The translations under genes were made by a program, and so were the position numbers. A model generated the notes under the pieces. That model ran no database searches. It worked only from the letters and a program-made list of their open reading frames with translations, and had not been told where the DNA came from. This document shows positions 1 through 6,854 of a stretch of 36,708 nucleotides of DNA, piece after piece; position 1 is the first letter of the stretch; the number at the start of each line of letters is the position of its first letter. Source of the DNA: a virus; IMG/VR virus record IMGVR_UViG_3300020162_003413, positions 1-36,708 of that record; one strand, given 5' to 3'.

Positions 1-354
1 GAGGAGCCGATCGCCATCCCCGGCGGCGAGGTGGGCTTCATCACCACCCGCGAGCGCATCCCACGTCCCGAGCTCGGCGAGATGCTCGCGCTGGCGTGGT
101 TCGGCGCCAGCGACCCGAAGACCTGGCGCGAGGCGAACCACTCCACCGACCAGTGGGTGGGCCTCCTGCAGACGCTGAAGCTCGGCGTCAACTCGGCAGA
201 GCAGGTCGCCAAGCTCCTGTACCCGTCCGGCAAGGGCCGCGACTGGCGCCCCCTCCGCGAGGCCCTCGTCTCGCAGTGTGTCGTGAGCCAACCGGCCACG
301 AAGTTCTCCATCGCAAAGCGCAACCACAAGGACGAAGACCATGACGAAGGATGA
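1..354 (+). CDS. C-terminal part of a nuclease-like protein (5' end cut by window)
   Basis: The frame is open from base 1 with no start needed. A GTG at 31 is in frame, but the residues before it (EEPIAIPGGE) read as ordinary protein, so the true start probably lies outside the window. The text after it (GEVGFITTRERIPRP) resembles the C-terminal segment that follows the cysteine motif in phage Cas4/RecB-type PD-(D/E)XK nucleases. The partial gene at 35803-36708 ends exactly in this phase, so the two are probably halves of one gene of about 419 residues split by an arbitrary cut in a circular sequence. The last part is basic and hydrophilic. It overlaps the next gene by 14 bp. The fragment alone shows no catalytic motif. 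Confidence 0.7.
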   Translation, partial: EEPIAIPGGEVGFITTRERIPRPELGEMLALAWFGASDPKTWREANHSTDQWVGLLQTLKLGVNSAEQVAKLLYPSGKGRDWRPLREALVSQCVVSQPATKFSIAKRNHKDEDHDEG

Positions 355-739
355 GATCAAGAAGGCCCGCGAAGCCATGCTCGAGGGGCTCAAGCAGGAG
401 CTCTCAGAGATCGGCAAGCAAGAGGCGGCCCGCCGCGCCGAGCTCGTGGAGCAGTTCAGCACGCTCCGCAACGAGGCGCGGGGCAAGCACGTGGCCCAGC
501 TTTCGGAGCTCCTCGACGCGGCCATGGAGCTGCTCGACGAGGACGCCGACCCGGCGCCGGCGCCGCCCCCCGCCGCGAAGACCGCCGCCCCGCTGAAGGC
601 TGCAGCCGAGCCGCAGGCCGCGCAGCCGACCGCACCGAAGACCGGCGGCCCCCGTCCGGTCGCGCGCACGCTGCCCTCCACGCCGAAGCCTGCCCCCGCT
701 GACAGCGAGCTGCCCGACGCCGGGTCGGTGTTCGGATGA
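341..739 (+). CDS. Small coiled-coil protein with Ala/Pro-rich tail, unknown function
   Basis: The protein has 132 residues. Residues 1-65 are strongly charged and helical (KKAREAMLEGLKQELSEIG) and should form a coiled coil. Residues 68-120 are a low-complexity Ala/Pro/Lys linker, and the end is acidic. The start at 341 follows an AAGGA-like ribosome site about 9 bp upstream and lies inside the end of the previous gene. The stop overlaps the ATG of the SbcC-like ATPase gene (ATGA), so the two are translationally coupled. It could be an accessory or DNA-tethering subunit of the recombination module, but this is inferred only from position. No known family is recognised. Confidence 0.8.
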   Translation: MTKDEIKKAREAMLEGLKQELSEIGKQEAARRAELVEQFSTLRNEARGKHVAQLSELLDAAMELLDEDADPAPAPPPAAKTAAPLKAAAEPQAAQPTAPKTGGPRPVARTLPSTPKPAPADSELPDAGSVFG

Positions 740-2583
740 TCGCCGCGCTCTCCCTCACCGGGTTCGCCGGCATTGAGCAGGCCGTGGTGGAGCTCGACCC
801 CACTGGCCACACCACCATCACCGGCCACAGCCAGGCCGGGAAGTCCACCCTCATCGAGGCGGCCTGCTACGCGCTCTGGGAGACCGGGACCGACGGCAAG
901 TCGCTCGACACCTCGGCGGTGCGGGACGGCGCCGAGGAGCTCGAGGTGGGCCTCCGCACCGCGAAGGGCGCCACCATCTGGCGCCGCATGCGCAGCCGCG
1001 GCGGCCACACCCGGTCGCTGCAGGCCTCGGACGCCGTCGAGCCGGCCCCCGTCCAGACCGCCGACCAGATGGCCGCGAAGCTCGGCGCCGTCGGACTGCA
1101 GGCGGACATCGGGCGGCTCATCCTCGCGCCGCTGGGCTGGGTGCCGCTCCTGCATGCCGAGCTGGGCCGCCCGCTGCGCGACCTGCTCTCGCAGCTGATG
1201 CCCGCCGGCGAGCTCCGCACGGTGGTGGAAGAGATGATGGAGGCCGCGGGGCAGCCCATGCTGCCGACCGACCCGCACACCACCGACGCCGCGCTGAAGC
1301 TCCAGACCCAGCGCAACGACGAGAAGAACCGGGCAGCCGGTCGGCTTCAGGCGATGCAGTCCGCGGCCGCCCAGGCGGAGACCGCCGGCCCGACGAACGA
1401 GGAGATCGAGAACGCCCAGAGCTTCATCACCATCGAGGAGCAGTGGGCAGCGTTCGACCGGACGACCGCGGCCGCTGCCGATGCGGTGGCGCGGTTCGAT
1501 GCCGCCAAGCGTGCGCGCGCCGAAGCGATGCGGGCCCTCGATGCGTGGCAGCAGCGCAAGGGGGCGCTCCCCGCGGCTCCCGCGCCGGACCTGAACCAGC
1601 AGACCGCCGTGCAGGAGATGCGCGCGGCCCGCGTGGAGCTGGAGCAGGCGCGCACGATGGCCGCCGACACGGAGCGGCTCGCGGTCCAGTCGCAGGCCAA
1701 GCTCGCGAGCGCCGAGGCTGCGCACCAGGCGCTGGCCGATGCGGGCGACGGCTGCCCCACCTGTCAGCGGGACGGCTGGGTCGGCGCGAAGGCCAAGCTG
1801 GAGTCGTCGGAGGCGGCGCTGAAGCTCCAGCGCGGCTCGGTCAACGCGATGGTGGACCGCGCGATGGGCGCCGAGGCTGCCCTGCAGGCGGCCCAGAAGC
1901 GCGCCGAGAAGGCCGAGGCGGCCGCGGCTGGCTTCCAGGACATGGAGCAGGCGAACGCGGCGTACCGTGCTGCCGTCGCGGCGCTGGGCCCCGAGCCCAC
2001 CGTGCCCGCCGAGCCCAAGGCGCCCGCCAAGCTCCCGGCGTCGCCGGACTTCGAGCGGCCGACCTCGGAGGAGTATCGCCACGCCCGCAGCGTGCTCGAT
2101 GCGGCGGCCGCGGCGCGCGGTGCGGCCGACCGGCAGGCCCGGGTGGCGGCCGAGCTCCAGCAGGCCGAGCAGGCGCTGGAGGCTGCGACGGCGGAGGCTG
2201 CCCGCGTGGTGGTGCTGGTGGACGCGAGCCGCCGGGCGCCCTCGGAGCTCGCCCGCAAGCAGGCCGACGTGTTCGGCGACACCGGCCCGGCCTCGCTGCG
2301 CTTCCCCCCGAAGGAGAACCGCAACACGCGCGAGATGGAGGTGCTCGTCGACGGCCGCCCGTGGCGGCGGGCGAGCCGCGGACGGCTCATCTACGCCGAC
2401 GCGGTCCTGCGGTGCGCCATCCGTCGCGCGGCCGCGGCGAAGTTCGGGCCGGCGTTCGGTCGCCTGCCCATCTTCGTCGACGACGTGCAATCGTGGACGG
2501 GCGAGTGGGACGGCATCGAGGCGCCCGCGGTGTACCTGGTGACGCAGGCCGACGTGGAGCTCAGCAGCTCGGTGGGTGCGTGA
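736..2583 (+). CDS. SbcC/Rad50-like SMC-type ATPase with zinc hook
   Basis: The protein has 615 residues. The N-terminus carries a Walker A motif (GHSQAGKST, residues 30-38). It is followed by long Ala/Glu/Arg-rich coiled-coil arms (about 190-330 and 345-500) meeting at a CPTC zinc-hook motif (Cys340, Cys343). A C-terminal ATPase lobe has a Walker B-like LPIFVDD (about 577-583). This is the SbcC/Rad50 layout, shorter than bacterial SbcC (about 1,000 residues). Such proteins dimerise at the hook, hold DNA ends and drive a nuclease partner. No Mre11/SbcD gene is nearby; instead the stop codon overlaps the start of a DnaQ-family exonuclease by 1 bp. The role is probably DNA-end processing or recombination. 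The SMC-like fold is secure; the partner is an inference. Confidence 0.88.
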   Translation: MIAALSLTGFAGIEQAVVELDPTGHTTITGHSQAGKSTLIEAACYALWETGTDGKSLDTSAVRDGAEELEVGLRTAKGATIWRRMRSRGGHTRSLQASDAVEPAPVQTADQMAAKLGAVGLQADIGRLILAPLGWVPLLHAELGRPLRDLLSQLMPAGELRTVVEEMMEAAGQPMLPTDPHTTDAALKLQTQRNDEKNRAAGRLQAMQSAAAQAETAGPTNEEIENAQSFITIEEQWAAFDRTTAAAADAVARFDAAKRARAEAMRALDAWQQRKGALPAAPAPDLNQQTAVQEMRAARVELEQARTMAADTERLAVQSQAKLASAEAAHQALADAGDGCPTCQRDGWVGAKAKLESSEAALKLQRGSVNAMVDRAMGAEAALQAAQKRAEKAEAAAAGFQDMEQANAAYRAAVAALGPEPTVPAEPKAPAKLPASPDFERPTSEEYRHARSVLDAAAAARGAADRQARVAAELQQAEQALEAATAEAARVVVLVDASRRAPSELARKQADVFGDTGPASLRFPPKENRNTREMEVLVDGRPWRRASRGRLIYADAVLRCAIRRAAAAKFGPAFGRLPIFVDDVQSWTGEWDGIEAPAVYLVTQADVELSSSVGA

Positions 2584-3206
2584 TGGACCTGTTCCGCGGC
2601 CAGCGCGTCTGCGTCCTCGACACCGAGACCACCGGCTTCGCGGGCCAGTCGTGGTCCCACGTCATCGAGCTGGGCGCGGTCATCCTCGACCCCGACGGCA
2701 GCGAGGTCGACAGCTTCGGCCATCTCGTGATTCCGCCCGTGCTGGACGAGCGGGCCGAGCCGGCGCTGGCGATCAACCACATCACCGCCGAGGAGCTGCG
2801 GCGCTTCGGCCATGTCCCCTCCTACGTGACCGGCGAGTTCTTCGACTGGCTATGGCAGCACCAGTGCAAGTTCGTAGCCGCCTACAACCGGCAGTTCGAC
2901 GAGGCGATGCTCCGGAAGATGGACGGATGGTCGGAGGTCGACGTCCGCTGGCTGAACTGCATCATGCTGGCCTCGATGGACGTAATGGCCGCGGCCGGCG
3001 CTGCCGAGCGGTTCAGCAAGCACGGGCGCGCGAAGTGGCCGAAGCTCTCGGCGTCGGCGGAGTTCTTCGGCGTCGAGGTGACCGGCCCCGCTCACCGCGC
3101 CGTCACCGACGCGCGCACGGCGGCCGGCGTGATGGTGGCGGTCGCCCGTCGCCGGCGGGCCGCTGAGGCCGCCGCGGACGCCGAACTGGCTCAGGCGACA
3201 GCATGA
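2583..3206 (+). CDS. DnaQ-like DEDDh 3'-5' exonuclease
   Basis: The protein has 207 residues. ExoI is seen at VLDTETTGF (Asp13, Glu15), ExoII at YNRQFDEAM (Asp106), and ExoIII at HRAVTDA (His171, Asp176). This is the full DEDDh catalytic set of the DnaQ/RNase T/DNA polymerase III epsilon superfamily, which removes nucleotides from 3' ends using two metal ions. The length fits a free-standing exonuclease domain. The ATG overlaps the stop of the SbcC-like ATPase gene by 1 bp, so the two products are made together and may act as a complex. No DNA polymerase gene is present, so a proofreading role for a phage polymerase is unlikely. The C-terminus is an Ala/Arg-rich helix. The TGA stop overlaps the next ATG (ATGA). 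Confidence 0.9.
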   Translation: MDLFRGQRVCVLDTETTGFAGQSWSHVIELGAVILDPDGSEVDSFGHLVIPPVLDERAEPALAINHITAEELRRFGHVPSYVTGEFFDWLWQHQCKFVAAYNRQFDEAMLRKMDGWSEVDVRWLNCIMLASMDVMAAAGAAERFSKHGRAKWPKLSASAEFFGVEVTGPAHRAVTDARTAAGVMVAVARRRRAAEAAADAELAQATA

Positions 3207-4711
3207 GCCTCGCCTCCGCCGCCTACGGTCCCGGCATCAAGAACAGCTCCGGCTCCCTCGCCTGCGAGGTCCGCGACTGCCCCGATCCCGGCACTCGGCA
3301 CGTCGAGTACCCGTACCCGGGCGGCGCGACCGAGCGCCGCTGGGTGTGCAAACCCCACGGCGACTTCATCGCCGCCGAGATCGCCAAGCTCCCTGCGCGC
3401 CAGCTGCGCCCCCTTCAGCGAATCACCCTTGTGGAAACCCCATGCGCACCCTCGTCCCCGCCATCGTCGACGACGACGGCAACGACCACACCTGCTTCAC
3501 CCACCGAGGCGCCTGCCGCTGCCGAATCAAGCTCCGCGGCGACGTCAACGTCGACTGCGACGGCGACCCCGGCCCCGATGCCTTCGCCCTCCTCGACGCC
3601 GAGTTCGCCGTCCGCGATGCCGTCGGACAGCGAGCCCGAACCGACGCCTACCACCGCCGCGACACCGTCCGCTCCCACCTTCGTCTCCTCCGCTCCTGAG
3701 GTCCTCATGTCCCCCATTCAGAAGCTCACCGCCTGCGCCTGGCCCAACTGCAAGAACACCCCCAGCGGCGCATGGTGCTCGCGCTGTCGAAAGCGCGTGC
3801 AGCGCCTGGGCCTCCCGACCGGCACGGACCAGCTGCCCGACGAGGAGACCCTCAGCCATCTGGACGACATGTGGGCCAGTCGGCCGGTCCTGGCGCAGTC
3901 CGCCACGATGGCGCCTGGCGACCTCGGCGACCCTCTCTGCGCGGTTGCTCGGATGGTTGGCGCCGACCCCGACGGCTCCGAGGCCGCCATCCTGAAGGCC
4001 GTGGGGTCGACGGTCAACGCTCTCGCCCTGCGAACCGACGAGGTTCGGCTGCTGGTCGAGCAGGTCGCCACGCTCCAGGGCGCCCTCGAAGACTCCCGGC
4101 TGGCGCGCTCGCAGCGCATCGAGGAGCGGGACAAGGCGCGCCGCGATCTGGCTGACGCAAGGGCCGCGCTTCGTCCGCGCTTCTCGGGCACCACGGAGAG
4201 CTTGACCGGCGACATCCAGGCGCTGCTGGCGTACGTCCGCAGCGTCGAGGAGGAGGGCGGCCACTACGCCCTGCTCTGCCAGCAGGCACACGACGAGCTC
4301 GACCGGGCCGGCGCGCGCAGCATCAACAACATGGGGCAAGGGACGCCGGCCGAACGCATCCGGCTGCTGGTGGCCGACCATGACACGGCCATGGGCCACC
4401 GCATCGCCGAGCGAGACCAGTCCAGGCTGGAAAAGCTCGAGCTGGACGGCAAGGTGGACCACCTCCAGCGGGAGATGTACTTCGTCCAGAACCCACCTGT
4501 CCGACCGCCCGACTACGTCCAGACGCAACCGAAGCACCACCCGTGGCTCGACGAGGTGACGTCTGGCTCGCTGGTCCTCACGGCGCGCGACGTCAAGATC
4601 GCGAAGCGGTCGCTGGACGCCCTCTGCGACGACAACGACATGACGGACATCACCTTCATCGCCGAAGTGCTCCGCGTGGTCCTCCACCTGGACGAGGTGC
4701 CCCGTGGGTAG
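3203..4711 (+). CDS. Long read-through frame: 80-residue Cys domain, S/T/P/A linker, coiled-coil protein
   Basis: The frame stays open for 502 codons. Residues 1-80 look like a genuine small domain (CEVRDC ... VCKPHGDF, a possible zinc site). Residues about 81-168 are almost only Ser, Thr, Pro and Ala. That is what a GC-rich gene in the neighbouring frame produces when misread, and the ORF at 3442-3699 is that gene. From codon 169 (ATG at 3707, with its own GAGG ribosome site) real protein resumes. At codon 81 the sequence is ATGC where a normal coupled junction would be ATGA, so an ancestral 80-residue product seems to have lost its stop. Either the fusion is made, or one product starts at 3203 and another at 3707. 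Function unknown. Confidence 0.5.
   Translation: MSLASAAYGPGIKNSSGSLACEVRDCPDPGTRHVEYPYPGGATERRWVCKPHGDFIAAEIAKLPARQLRPLQRITLVETPCAPSSPPSSTTTATTTPASPTEAPAAAESSSAATSTSTATATPAPMPSPSSTPSSPSAMPSDSEPEPTPTTAATPSAPTFVSSAPEVLMSPIQKLTACAWPNCKNTPSGAWCSRCRKRVQRLGLPTGTDQLPDEETLSHLDDMWASRPVLAQSATMAPGDLGDPLCAVARMVGADPDGSEAAILKAVGSTVNALALRTDEVRLLVEQVATLQGALEDSRLARSQRIEERDKARRDLADARAALRPRFSGTTESLTGDIQALLAYVRSVEEEGGHYALLCQQAHDELDRAGARSINNMGQGTPAERIRLLVADHDTAMGHRIAERDQSRLEKLELDGKVDHLQREMYFVQNPPVRPPDYVQTQPKHHPWLDEVTSGSLVLTARDVKIAKRSLDALCDDNDMTDITFIAEVLRVVLHLDEVPRG
3442..3699 (+). CDS. Small unknown protein nested in another frame
   Basis: The product has 85 residues, starting MRTLVPAIVDDDGNDH. Nearly every codon ends in C or G, the signature of a real gene in this genome, while the overlapping frame here gives only Ser/Thr/Pro/Ala. 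It has three cysteines (HTCFTHRGACRCRIK) that might bind metal, an Asp-rich middle and an Arg/His-rich end. The start follows a weak GGAAA at a spacing of about 5 bp. The stop is followed within 8 bp by the ATG at 3707, so it sits in the same operon. The family is not recognised. It may be expressed by coupling to the gene starting at 3203. Confidence 0.65.
   Translation: MRTLVPAIVDDDGNDHTCFTHRGACRCRIKLRGDVNVDCDGDPGPDAFALLDAEFAVRDAVGQRARTDAYHRRDTVRSHLRLLRS
3707..4711 (+). CDS. Zinc-ribbon / coiled-coil protein, internal start of the 3203 frame
   Basis: If translation starts at this ATG (GAGG about 6 bp upstream) the product has 334 residues. The N-terminus has four cysteines spaced like a zinc ribbon (CAWPNC, then CSRC near residues 10-28). 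The region at about 75-250 is rich in Glu, Arg and Leu and should be a coiled coil (IEERDKARRDLADARAALR, SRLEKLELDGKVDHLQ). A compact helical C-terminus follows. I recognise no family. The neighbours are small early genes of the rightward operon. This start seems more natural than the 3203 read-through because the stretch before it is shadow-like, but the two frames are the same and cannot be told apart by sequence alone. Confidence 0.6.
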   Translation: MSPIQKLTACAWPNCKNTPSGAWCSRCRKRVQRLGLPTGTDQLPDEETLSHLDDMWASRPVLAQSATMAPGDLGDPLCAVARMVGADPDGSEAAILKAVGSTVNALALRTDEVRLLVEQVATLQGALEDSRLARSQRIEERDKARRDLADARAALRPRFSGTTESLTGDIQALLAYVRSVEEEGGHYALLCQQAHDELDRAGARSINNMGQGTPAERIRLLVADHDTAMGHRIAERDQSRLEKLELDGKVDHLQREMYFVQNPPVRPPDYVQTQPKHHPWLDEVTSGSLVLTARDVKIAKRSLDALCDDNDMTDITFIAEVLRVVLHLDEVPRG

Positions 4712-4820
4712 CGCCATCCCGTCTGGCCTCGTGCGACTCTTCCACCGCGAGCTCGCCATCGCAGCGCTGGTGATGGCGTTCGCGTGCGGCGGTTGCTTGG
4801 GCTGGGTGGCCCATGGATAG
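4704..4820 (+). CDS. Tiny single-span membrane protein
   Basis: A GTG at 4704 inside the end of the previous gene opens a 38-codon frame. After a short polar N-terminus, the segment LAIAALVMAFACGGCLGWV is a clear transmembrane helix with two cysteines. The stop overlaps the ATG of the next gene by 8 bp, which fits the packed operon. The short length and lack of a strong ribosome site leave room for doubt. A role in membrane signalling or superinfection exclusion would be a guess. Confidence 0.5.
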   Translation: MGSAIPSGLVRLFHRELAIAALVMAFACGGCLGWVAHG

Positions 4821-5079
4821 CCGCCCCATGACCCCCGCCGACGCTCAGCGCCTGCTCGATGCTGTGCGGGAGGCCGAGTACGTGGCGCGGCACGACCGCG
4901 GCAGGTACAACAACGGCAACCGCGGCAACAGCGAGCAGCGCCGAGAGGATGCGCGCCGGGCGCTCACCTTCCGGGCGAAGGAGCTCACGCTCGGGCTGGT
5001 CGCCGCTGGCGAGGAGATCGCCCGACTCCGCAAAGAACTGCGGCGGGCGACGGCAGGCAGCGAGGTGTCCGATGGGTGA
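4813..5079 (+). CDS. Small charged helical protein, unknown function
   Basis: The product has 88 residues and is mostly charged helix, with an Asn/Gly-rich patch (RGRYNNGNRGNSEQRRED) in the middle. The first ATG (4813) follows GGGTGG, and a second in-frame ATG at 4828 is possible. The C-terminal helix (AAGEEIARLRKELRRA) could form a coiled coil. The end overlaps the next gene's ATG at 5072 by 8 bp. No family is recognised. It belongs to a run of small accessory genes between the recombination genes and the integrase. Confidence 0.65.
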   Translation: MDSRPMTPADAQRLLDAVREAEYVARHDRGRYNNGNRGNSEQRREDARRALTFRAKELTLGLVAAGEEIARLRKELRRATAGSEVSDG

Positions 5080-5281
5080 GCTCATCGAGCTGGAGCGCCG
5101 CCGAGTGCAGGAGGACGCGCGGGCCGAGGCGCCGCCGGGGTGGACTGTCGAGCGCGCCGGGGGCGGGTGGCGTGCCTCGCGCCGCTACATCGCGGGCGCC
5201 ATCTCCGGCGCCACGGTGTGGGCCAGAACCGCCGAAGAAGCATGCCAGGCTGCGCGGCGGTTTGAGGGGGCGCGGGAATGA
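5072..5281 (+). CDS. Small unknown protein
   Basis: The product has 69 residues beginning MGELIELERRRVQED. An acidic/basic helix comes first, followed by a Gly/Arg-rich middle (ERAGGGWRASRRYIAGAISG) and a helical end with a cysteine. The start lies in the last codons of the previous gene. The TGA stop overlaps the ATG at 5278 (ATGA), giving coupled translation into the excisionase-like gene. Function unknown. Confidence 0.65.
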   Translation: MGELIELERRRVQEDARAEAPPGWTVERAGGGWRASRRYIAGAISGATVWARTAEEACQAARRFEGARE

Positions 5282-5664
5282 CGCCCTGGCTCTCCACCGA
5301 CGCCGTCGCCGCGCACCTCGGCATCCCCTCGCGCACCCTGCTCGACATGGCGGACCGTGCGCCCGCCCAGCTTCCGGCCCCGCGCATCGGCGTCGGCACC
5401 GGCGTGCGGCGCATGACCTACCGATGGAAGCCGCTGCCCGTGGTAGAGCGGTGGCTGGAGGAGCTCACGCGATGGCGAGCATCGATCACCCCCGAGGACG
5501 TCCCCGCGTCCGGTGGAAGGACCCCGACGGCACGCCCCACAGCCGCACCTGCGCGACGGAGACCGCCGCGCGCCAGCTCCTCCGCGCCGTGCAGCTCTGC
5601 GAGGACACCGGCCGAATCTGGCAGCCTGAAAGCCGAGCTGCAACGCCTTCGCTCCGGGGGATAG
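5278..5664 (+). CDS. Excisionase-like HTH protein with read-through tail
   Basis: Residues 1-65 form a compact HTH protein (WLSTDAVAAHLGIPSRTLLDMA, then TYRWKPLPVVERWLEELTR) of the size and type of phage excisionase / MerR-like HTH_17 proteins. These bind DNA beside attP and steer the integrase toward excision. At codon 66 the junction with the integrase ATG reads ATGG instead of ATGA, so the expected TGA stop is TGG. The frame then continues for 63 more codons of Arg/Pro/Ala/Ser text that mirrors the integrase gene in another frame. The natural product is probably 65 residues, or was until recently. Its position directly before the integrase supports an excision or regulatory role. Confidence 0.6.
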   Translation: MTPWLSTDAVAAHLGIPSRTLLDMADRAPAQLPAPRIGVGTGVRRMTYRWKPLPVVERWLEELTRWRASITPEDVPASGGRTPTARPTAAPARRRPPRASSSAPCSSARTPAESGSLKAELQRLRSGG

Positions 5665-6587
5665 CGCTCAAGTGGATGGCGGCCATCGACCGCCGCCTCT
5701 CCCGCCGGACCGTCGACACCCGGCAGCAGCAGGTTGACCCGTTCCTCGACTGGTACGAGGAGCGCGAGGGCGTCGGCGCTGGCCCGGAGCACCTGTCGCG
5801 CGCGCTCATCGAGGCCTACTGGGATCACGTGCGGACACCGGCGACCGGCCGATACATCCACCGCCGCACCGAGACCACGGCCCGCAAGCACATCGAGACC
5901 TTGCACCTGTTCTGGGAGTGGGCCTTCGACCGCGAGGAGTACGAGGGGATCGTGCCCCGCTGCCGCAAGATGGAGCTCCCCCGGAAGCCAGCCACACGCC
6001 CGAGGCCGGCGCCGAGCTGGGCGGAGATGGACATGGCGATCAGTGCCGCGACCGGGTGGCGACGATGCCTCCTCGTGGTGATGCGGTGCACCGGGCTCCG
6101 CGTCCAGCAGGCGATGGGGCTGCGCTGGGCGGACGTCGAGGGCGCCCGTCTCACCATCGACGGCGAGCTCGGCAAGTCGGCGCAGGAGTCGCGCGGGCGT
6201 GTGGTGCCCATCGCCCCATCGCTGCTCGCGGAGTGGGCGCAGCCATCGATCGCCGAGTGGACGGACGACGCATGGATCGTCCCCTGCCCGCACGACCACC
6301 GGCTGGTCCGGTCGCGTGACGTGGCGCTCATCTGGACGCGCACCGAAGCCCGGCGCGCGGCATGGGAGGGCCGGCCCGATCACTGCTTCAGGGCCGGCTA
6401 CCAGACGGGCCTGCGTGCGCTCGGCGTGAAGCGCGAGGCCACCGAGTACCTCGTCGGTCACGCCCTGCCCGGCCTCGATGCGTCCTACATCGACCCAGAG
6501 CAGGCGCTCCACCTCACCGCGGCCGTGTCGCTGGTCCCGGCGTTCGCGGTGGCCGAGGCCGTACCGTCGCAACTGCGGCGCGCCTGA
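5472..6587 (+). CDS. int: Tyrosine-recombinase integrase
   Basis: The product has 371 residues. The catalytic set of the phage integrase family is visible: Arg210 (CTGLRVQQAMGLRW), a probable Lys235 (GELGKSAQ), His304-x-x-Arg307 (HCFRAG), His330 (LVGHALPG) and nucleophile Tyr339 (ASYIDP). Residues about 60-170 form the helical SAM-like core-binding domain. The N-terminus (RGRPRVRWKDPDGTPHSRT) looks like the short strand-rich arm-binding domain. The enzyme joins phage attP to a host attB through a 3'-phosphotyrosine intermediate. The start at 5472 is inside the excisionase-like frame. This is the last gene of the rightward operon, and the GTACCG-rich region follows at once. It shows the phage is temperate. 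Confidence 0.93.
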   Translation: MASIDHPRGRPRVRWKDPDGTPHSRTCATETAARQLLRAVQLCEDTGRIWQPESRAATPSLRGIALKWMAAIDRRLSRRTVDTRQQQVDPFLDWYEEREGVGAGPEHLSRALIEAYWDHVRTPATGRYIHRRTETTARKHIETLHLFWEWAFDREEYEGIVPRCRKMELPRKPATRPRPAPSWAEMDMAISAATGWRRCLLVVMRCTGLRVQQAMGLRWADVEGARLTIDGELGKSAQESRGRVVPIAPSLLAEWAQPSIAEWTDDAWIVPCPHDHRLVRSRDVALIWTRTEARRAAWEGRPDHCFRAGYQTGLRALGVKREATEYLVGHALPGLDASYIDPEQALHLTAAVSLVPAFAVAEAVPSQLRRA

Positions 6588-6606
6588 ATGTACCGGGCGC
6601 GTACCG
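6588..6606 (+). repeat. Left copy of the 19-bp GTACCG repeat
   Basis: ATGTACCGGG, three variable bases, then GTACCG. It matches the copy at 6785-6803 at all 16 non-spacer positions. It begins 1 bp after the integrase stop. Confidence 0.75.
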
Positions 6607-6784
6607 TTTTCGACGTACCGTCCGATTATGCAGGTTGTTCGCCGGTCTGGCGGCAGGCCATGAGAAACGACGTGGGCACCTGACGTGCCGGCGTTGATGC
6701 TCGCTCATGCAGTTATGAGGCCGGCTTTCCTATGATCTGTGGTCGGCGAGGAGCGACGCGATCGGGTGCGTTTGGCGGGCTTCG

Positions 6785-6803
6785 ATGTACCGGGGATGTA
6801 CCG
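6785..6803 (+). repeat. Right copy of the 19-bp GTACCG repeat
   Basis: ATGTACCGGG, GAT, GTACCG. It runs into a perfect palindrome GTACCGGTAC (6798-6807). That palindrome lies about where a -35 box would be for a GATAAT -10 box at 6825-6830, so the site could also be an operator for the gene at 6855. Confidence 0.7.
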
Positions 6804-6854
6804 GTACACGGGCCGGGGCGGCCGGATAATGGATGCTCTCCGGAGGTTGGCGAC

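Larger units (their letters stand above)
6588..6854. other. Non-coding region after the integrase: probable attP with GTACCG arm-type sites
   Basis: No gene is seen in these 267 bases. The hexamer GTACCG occurs at 6561, 6590, 6601, 6615, 6787 and 6798, six times in about 240 bp. Two near-identical 19-mers (ATGTACCGGGNNNGTACCG) lie at 6588-6606 and 6785-6803, flanking about 180 bp. Between them are two short inverted repeats (GGCAC/GTGCC at 6675-6689, CTCAT/ATGAG at 6704-6719). The arrangement fits arm-type integrase sites either side of a crossover core. The core itself cannot be fixed without the attB sequence. Confidence 0.55.

Noticed and set aside
1443-2582. Upstream extension of the DnaQ exonuclease frame
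   Set aside because: This part is the SbcC-like gene read in another frame (Gly/Arg/Ala-rich). The ATG at 2583, coupled to the previous stop, is the real start.
3545-4759. 404-codon open frame on the minus strand
   Set aside because: It is antisense to the early genes and its translation lacks domain-like order.
6661-6720. tRNA or tRNA fragment at attP
   Set aside because: The inverted repeats there are 5 bp and do not assemble into a cloverleaf; no T-loop consensus was seen.
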